NCBI GenBank assembly: GCA_945871335.1
Contig: CAMBWM010000101.1
Location: 1-8,222, forward strand
DNA length: 8,222 bases
Source of the DNA: Polaromonas sp. YR568
Lineage (GTDB): Bacteria > Pseudomonadota > Gammaproteobacteria > Burkholderiales > Burkholderiaceae
Reading direction: 5' to 3'
A model generated the notes under the pieces. The model searched no databases. It was not told the origin of the DNA and saw nothing but the letters and a program-made list of their open reading frames with translations. Within the stretch, counting starts at the first letter, position 1, and each line of letters begins with the position of its first letter. Positions 6,228 to 8,222 of this stretch are shown one piece after another. The position numbers were made by a program, and so were the translations under genes.

Positions 6228-8027
6228 ATGTACCAATACACAGAATTTGACCGTGCCTTCGTGCAGGCACGGGCCGACCAGTACCGCGACCAACTCAACC
6301 GCTGGCAGGCCGGGCAGCTGCCTGAAGATGAATTCCGACCGCTGCGCTTGCAAAACGGCTGGTACGTGCAGCGCTATGCCCCCATGCTGCGGGTGGCCGT
6401 GCCTTATGGCGAACTCTCCAGTGCCCAGTTGCGCGTGCTGGCCAAAATTGCCCGCGACTACGACCAACCGCAGCCCGAGTTACTGCGCGCCGCCCAAGCC
6501 AAGCAGGATTTGCTGGGGCCGGTGCAAAGCGGCGAGCGCTCCATTAGCTCCAAGCTGAGCACTGGCTACGGGCACTTCACGACGCGCCAGAACGTGCAGT
6601 ACAACTGGATCCCGCTGGACAAATCGGCCGACGTGATGGACCTGCTGGCCAGCGTCAACATGCACGGCATCCAGACCAGCGGCAACTGCATCCGCAACAT
6701 CACCAGCGATGAGCTTGCTGGCATTGCGGTGGACGAAATTGCCGACCCGCGTCCCTTTGGCGAAATCTTGCGCCAGTGGAGCACGCTGCACCCCGAGTTC
6801 GCATTTTTGCCGCGTAAATTCAAAATTGCGATCAGCGGCGCATTGGAGGACCGCGTAGCCACCGCCTGGCATGACGTCGGCCTGTACCTGATCCGTAATG
6901 CCGAAGGCGAACTCGGTTTCAAAGTGCAAGTCGGCGGCGGCATGGGCCGCACCCCCGTCATCGGCACGGTAATCCGCGAGTTTTTGCCTTGGCACCAGGT
7001 GATGAACTACATCGAAGCCATCGTGCGCGTGTACAACCGCTACGGCCGGCGCGACAACATTTACAAAGCGCGTATCAAGATTCTGGTCAAGGCCGAAGGC
7101 CAGCGCTACTTCGACGACGTGGAAGCCGAGTACCGCCAGATCATGGACCACGACGGTGGCCCGCACACCATCACGCAGGCGGAGCTGGACCGCGTCACCG
7201 CCTGCTTTGTGCCGCCGGCCCTGAACTGCGACCGCAAGAGCGCCCAAGCAAAAATTGCCAATATCCTGCGAGCCGCCGCTGAGGACGATATCGAGTTCGG
7301 CCGCTGGCTAAAGCAAAACGTGCGCGCACACAAAAATCCGGACTTACGCGCTGTCACACTGTCCTTTAAGCGCATGGGTCAGGCGCCTGGCGACGCCACT
7401 GCCGACCAACTCGCAGTGGCAGCTGAGCTGGCTGAACAGTTCAGCGCCGGCGAGGTGCGCGTGACGCATGACCAGAACCTGCTTTTGCCCTGGGTGGCTT
7501 GCGACCAGTTGCCCGAGCTCTGGCGCGCAGCCCGCAAGGCCGGTTTTGCCAAGCCCAATATCCGCTTGCTGACCGACATGATCGCCTGCCCAGGCGGCGA
7601 TTTTTGTTCTCTGGCCAATGCGCGCTCGATCCCTATTGCCGAGGCCATTACAGAGCGTTACCAGGACATGGACGAGCTGCACGACCTGGGCGAGATTGAC
7701 CTGCATATCAGCGGCTGCATCAACTCCTGCGGTCACCACCACAGCGGCCACATTGGCATTCTGGGCGTGGACAAAGACGGCCTCGAGTGGTACCAGGTAT
7801 CGCTGGGCGGCGCTGACGGCTCAACTCTGAGCGGAGCGGCAGTGCCAGGCAAGGTGGTCGGCCCCTCGTTCTCGGCCTCAGAAGTGCCTGAAGTCATCCA
7901 AGCCGTGCTTGAAACCTACCGCCAGCAGCGCGAAACAGGGGAGACTTTCATCGCCACGCTGCGCCGTGTCGGCATGGAGCCCTACAAGGCCGCCGCCAAA
8001 GCCGCCCGTCTGCCGGCCGCGGTTTGA
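6228..8027 (+). CDS. cysI: Assimilatory sulfite reductase hemoprotein (nitrite/sulfite reductase family)
   Basis: This enzyme carries the six-electron reduction of sulfite to sulfide, the last step of sulfate assimilation before cysteine. The 599-residue protein shows the two-repeat siroheme reductase architecture. The [4Fe-4S]-siroheme ligands are C454-x5-C460 (CPGGDFC) and C497-x3-C501 (CINSC). The anion-binding basic residues expected in the family are visible: R120 in HFTTRQNVQ, R156 in GNCIRNIT, and K197/K199 in LPRKFKIAISG. The same fold includes assimilatory nitrite reductases; I choose sulfite because the TauE/SafE gene precedes it by 17 bases and a DUF934 gene follows after 19, a typical cys arrangement in Burkholderiales. 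No flavoprotein partner (cysJ) is in view, so electrons may come from ferredoxin or a reductase encoded elsewhere. ATG 6228 starts a family-like MYQYTEFD N-terminus, with a weak ribosome binding site. Confidence 0.93.
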   Translation: MYQYTEFDRAFVQARADQYRDQLNRWQAGQLPEDEFRPLRLQNGWYVQRYAPMLRVAVPYGELSSAQLRVLAKIARDYDQPQPELLRAAQAKQDLLGPVQSGERSISSKLSTGYGHFTTRQNVQYNWIPLDKSADVMDLLASVNMHGIQTSGNCIRNITSDELAGIAVDEIADPRPFGEILRQWSTLHPEFAFLPRKFKIAISGALEDRVATAWHDVGLYLIRNAEGELGFKVQVGGGMGRTPVIGTVIREFLPWHQVMNYIEAIVRVYNRYGRRDNIYKARIKILVKAEGQRYFDDVEAEYRQIMDHDGGPHTITQAELDRVTACFVPPALNCDRKSAQAKIANILRAAAEDDIEFGRWLKQNVRAHKNPDLRAVTLSFKRMGQAPGDATADQLAVAAELAEQFSAGEVRVTHDQNLLLPWVACDQLPELWRAARKAGFAKPNIRLLTDMIACPGGDFCSLANARSIPIAEAITERYQDMDELHDLGEIDLHISGCINSCGHHHSGHIGILGVDKDGLEWYQVSLGGADGSTLSGAAVPGKVVGPSFSASEVPEVIQAVLETYRQQRETGETFIATLRRVGMEPYKAAAKAARLPAAV

Positions 8028-8046
8028 TACGACTAAAAAAACAGAT

Positions 8047-8222
8047 ATGAAGTTACTCACCACCAACGAGCACCAAGAGGCCGGCTTGCAACCCACGGCC
8101 GTGCAACTGGCCAACGATGCTGACCCGATGAGTCTGCCGCTGGCGGGCGTGCTGCGCATTGACCTGAATTTCCCGAAGTTCACCGACGGCCGCGCCTACA
8201 GCCAGGCTTTTTTGCTGCGCCG
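8047..8222 (+). CDS. DUF934 domain protein, N-terminal part (cut by window edge)
   Basis: Only 58 codons are in the window. After a variable start (MKLLTTNEHQ), residues about 38-58 read IDLNFPKFTDGRAYSQAFLLR, the signature segment of the DUF934 family. DUF934 proteins are small, lack an established biochemical role, and nearly always sit between cysI and cysH in proteobacterial sulfate-assimilation operons. ATG 8047 follows the cysI stop by 19 bases, with an A-rich stretch upstream as a weak ribosome binding site. I expect cysH, cysD and cysN-type genes just beyond the right edge, which cannot be checked here. Confidence 0.88.
   Translation, partial: MKLLTTNEHQEAGLQPTAVQLANDADPMSLPLAGVLRIDLNFPKFTDGRAYSQAFLLR

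Noticed and set aside
6480..7247. Open frame of about 255 codons on the minus strand inside cysI
   Set aside because: It is antisense to the conserved core of sulfite reductase and its Val/His/Ala-rich translation is typical of a codon shadow.

Overview
The window looks like ordinary chromosome from a betaproteobacterium, most likely Burkholderiales and probably Comamonadaceae (Rhodoferax/Polaromonas-like). The basis is gene content, GC-rich codon use and the resemblance of the proteins to that group as I remember it. No database search was possible. I see no mobile element, CRISPR array, rRNA or tRNA.

Layout. 1-554 (-) is the 5' part of the DEAH-box RNA helicase gene hrpA, cut by the left edge. 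It diverges from argA (621-1973, +), a classical N-acetylglutamate synthase that opens arginine synthesis. argA converges on dsbB (2010-2519, -), the quinone-coupled oxidase that recharges DsbA. Next is a small unrecognised four-cysteine protein (2600-2851, -). After a 286-base divergent intergenic region comes yggX (3138-3410, +), an iron-trafficking/oxidative damage protection protein. It is followed at once by mnmC (3502-5325, +), the two-domain tRNA wobble-uridine enzyme. A 93-base gap containing a striking inverted repeat leads into a sulfur block: a TauE/SafE membrane protein (5419-6210), the siroheme-[4Fe-4S] sulfite reductase cysI (6228-8027) and the start of a DUF934 gene (8047 to the right edge). 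These three are closely spaced and on one strand, so they look like an assimilatory sulfate reduction operon that continues outside the window.

The main unusual point is mnmC. The normal N-terminus of the family can still be read upstream of the open frame (3415-3489) in the same frame, but a TAA at 3490-3492 cuts it off. The methyltransferase (MnmD) half also lacks several family motifs: the DGF active-site triplet reads TGL, and the NPxMW and KRxxL motifs are altered. The FAD oxidoreductase half looks fully intact. The simplest reading is a bifunctional enzyme that is losing, or has lost, its methyltransferase activity while the oxidoreductase is kept. The second point is the long interrupted inverted repeat at 5357-5422, whose right arm covers the start codon of the TauE/SafE gene at the head of the sulfur operon.
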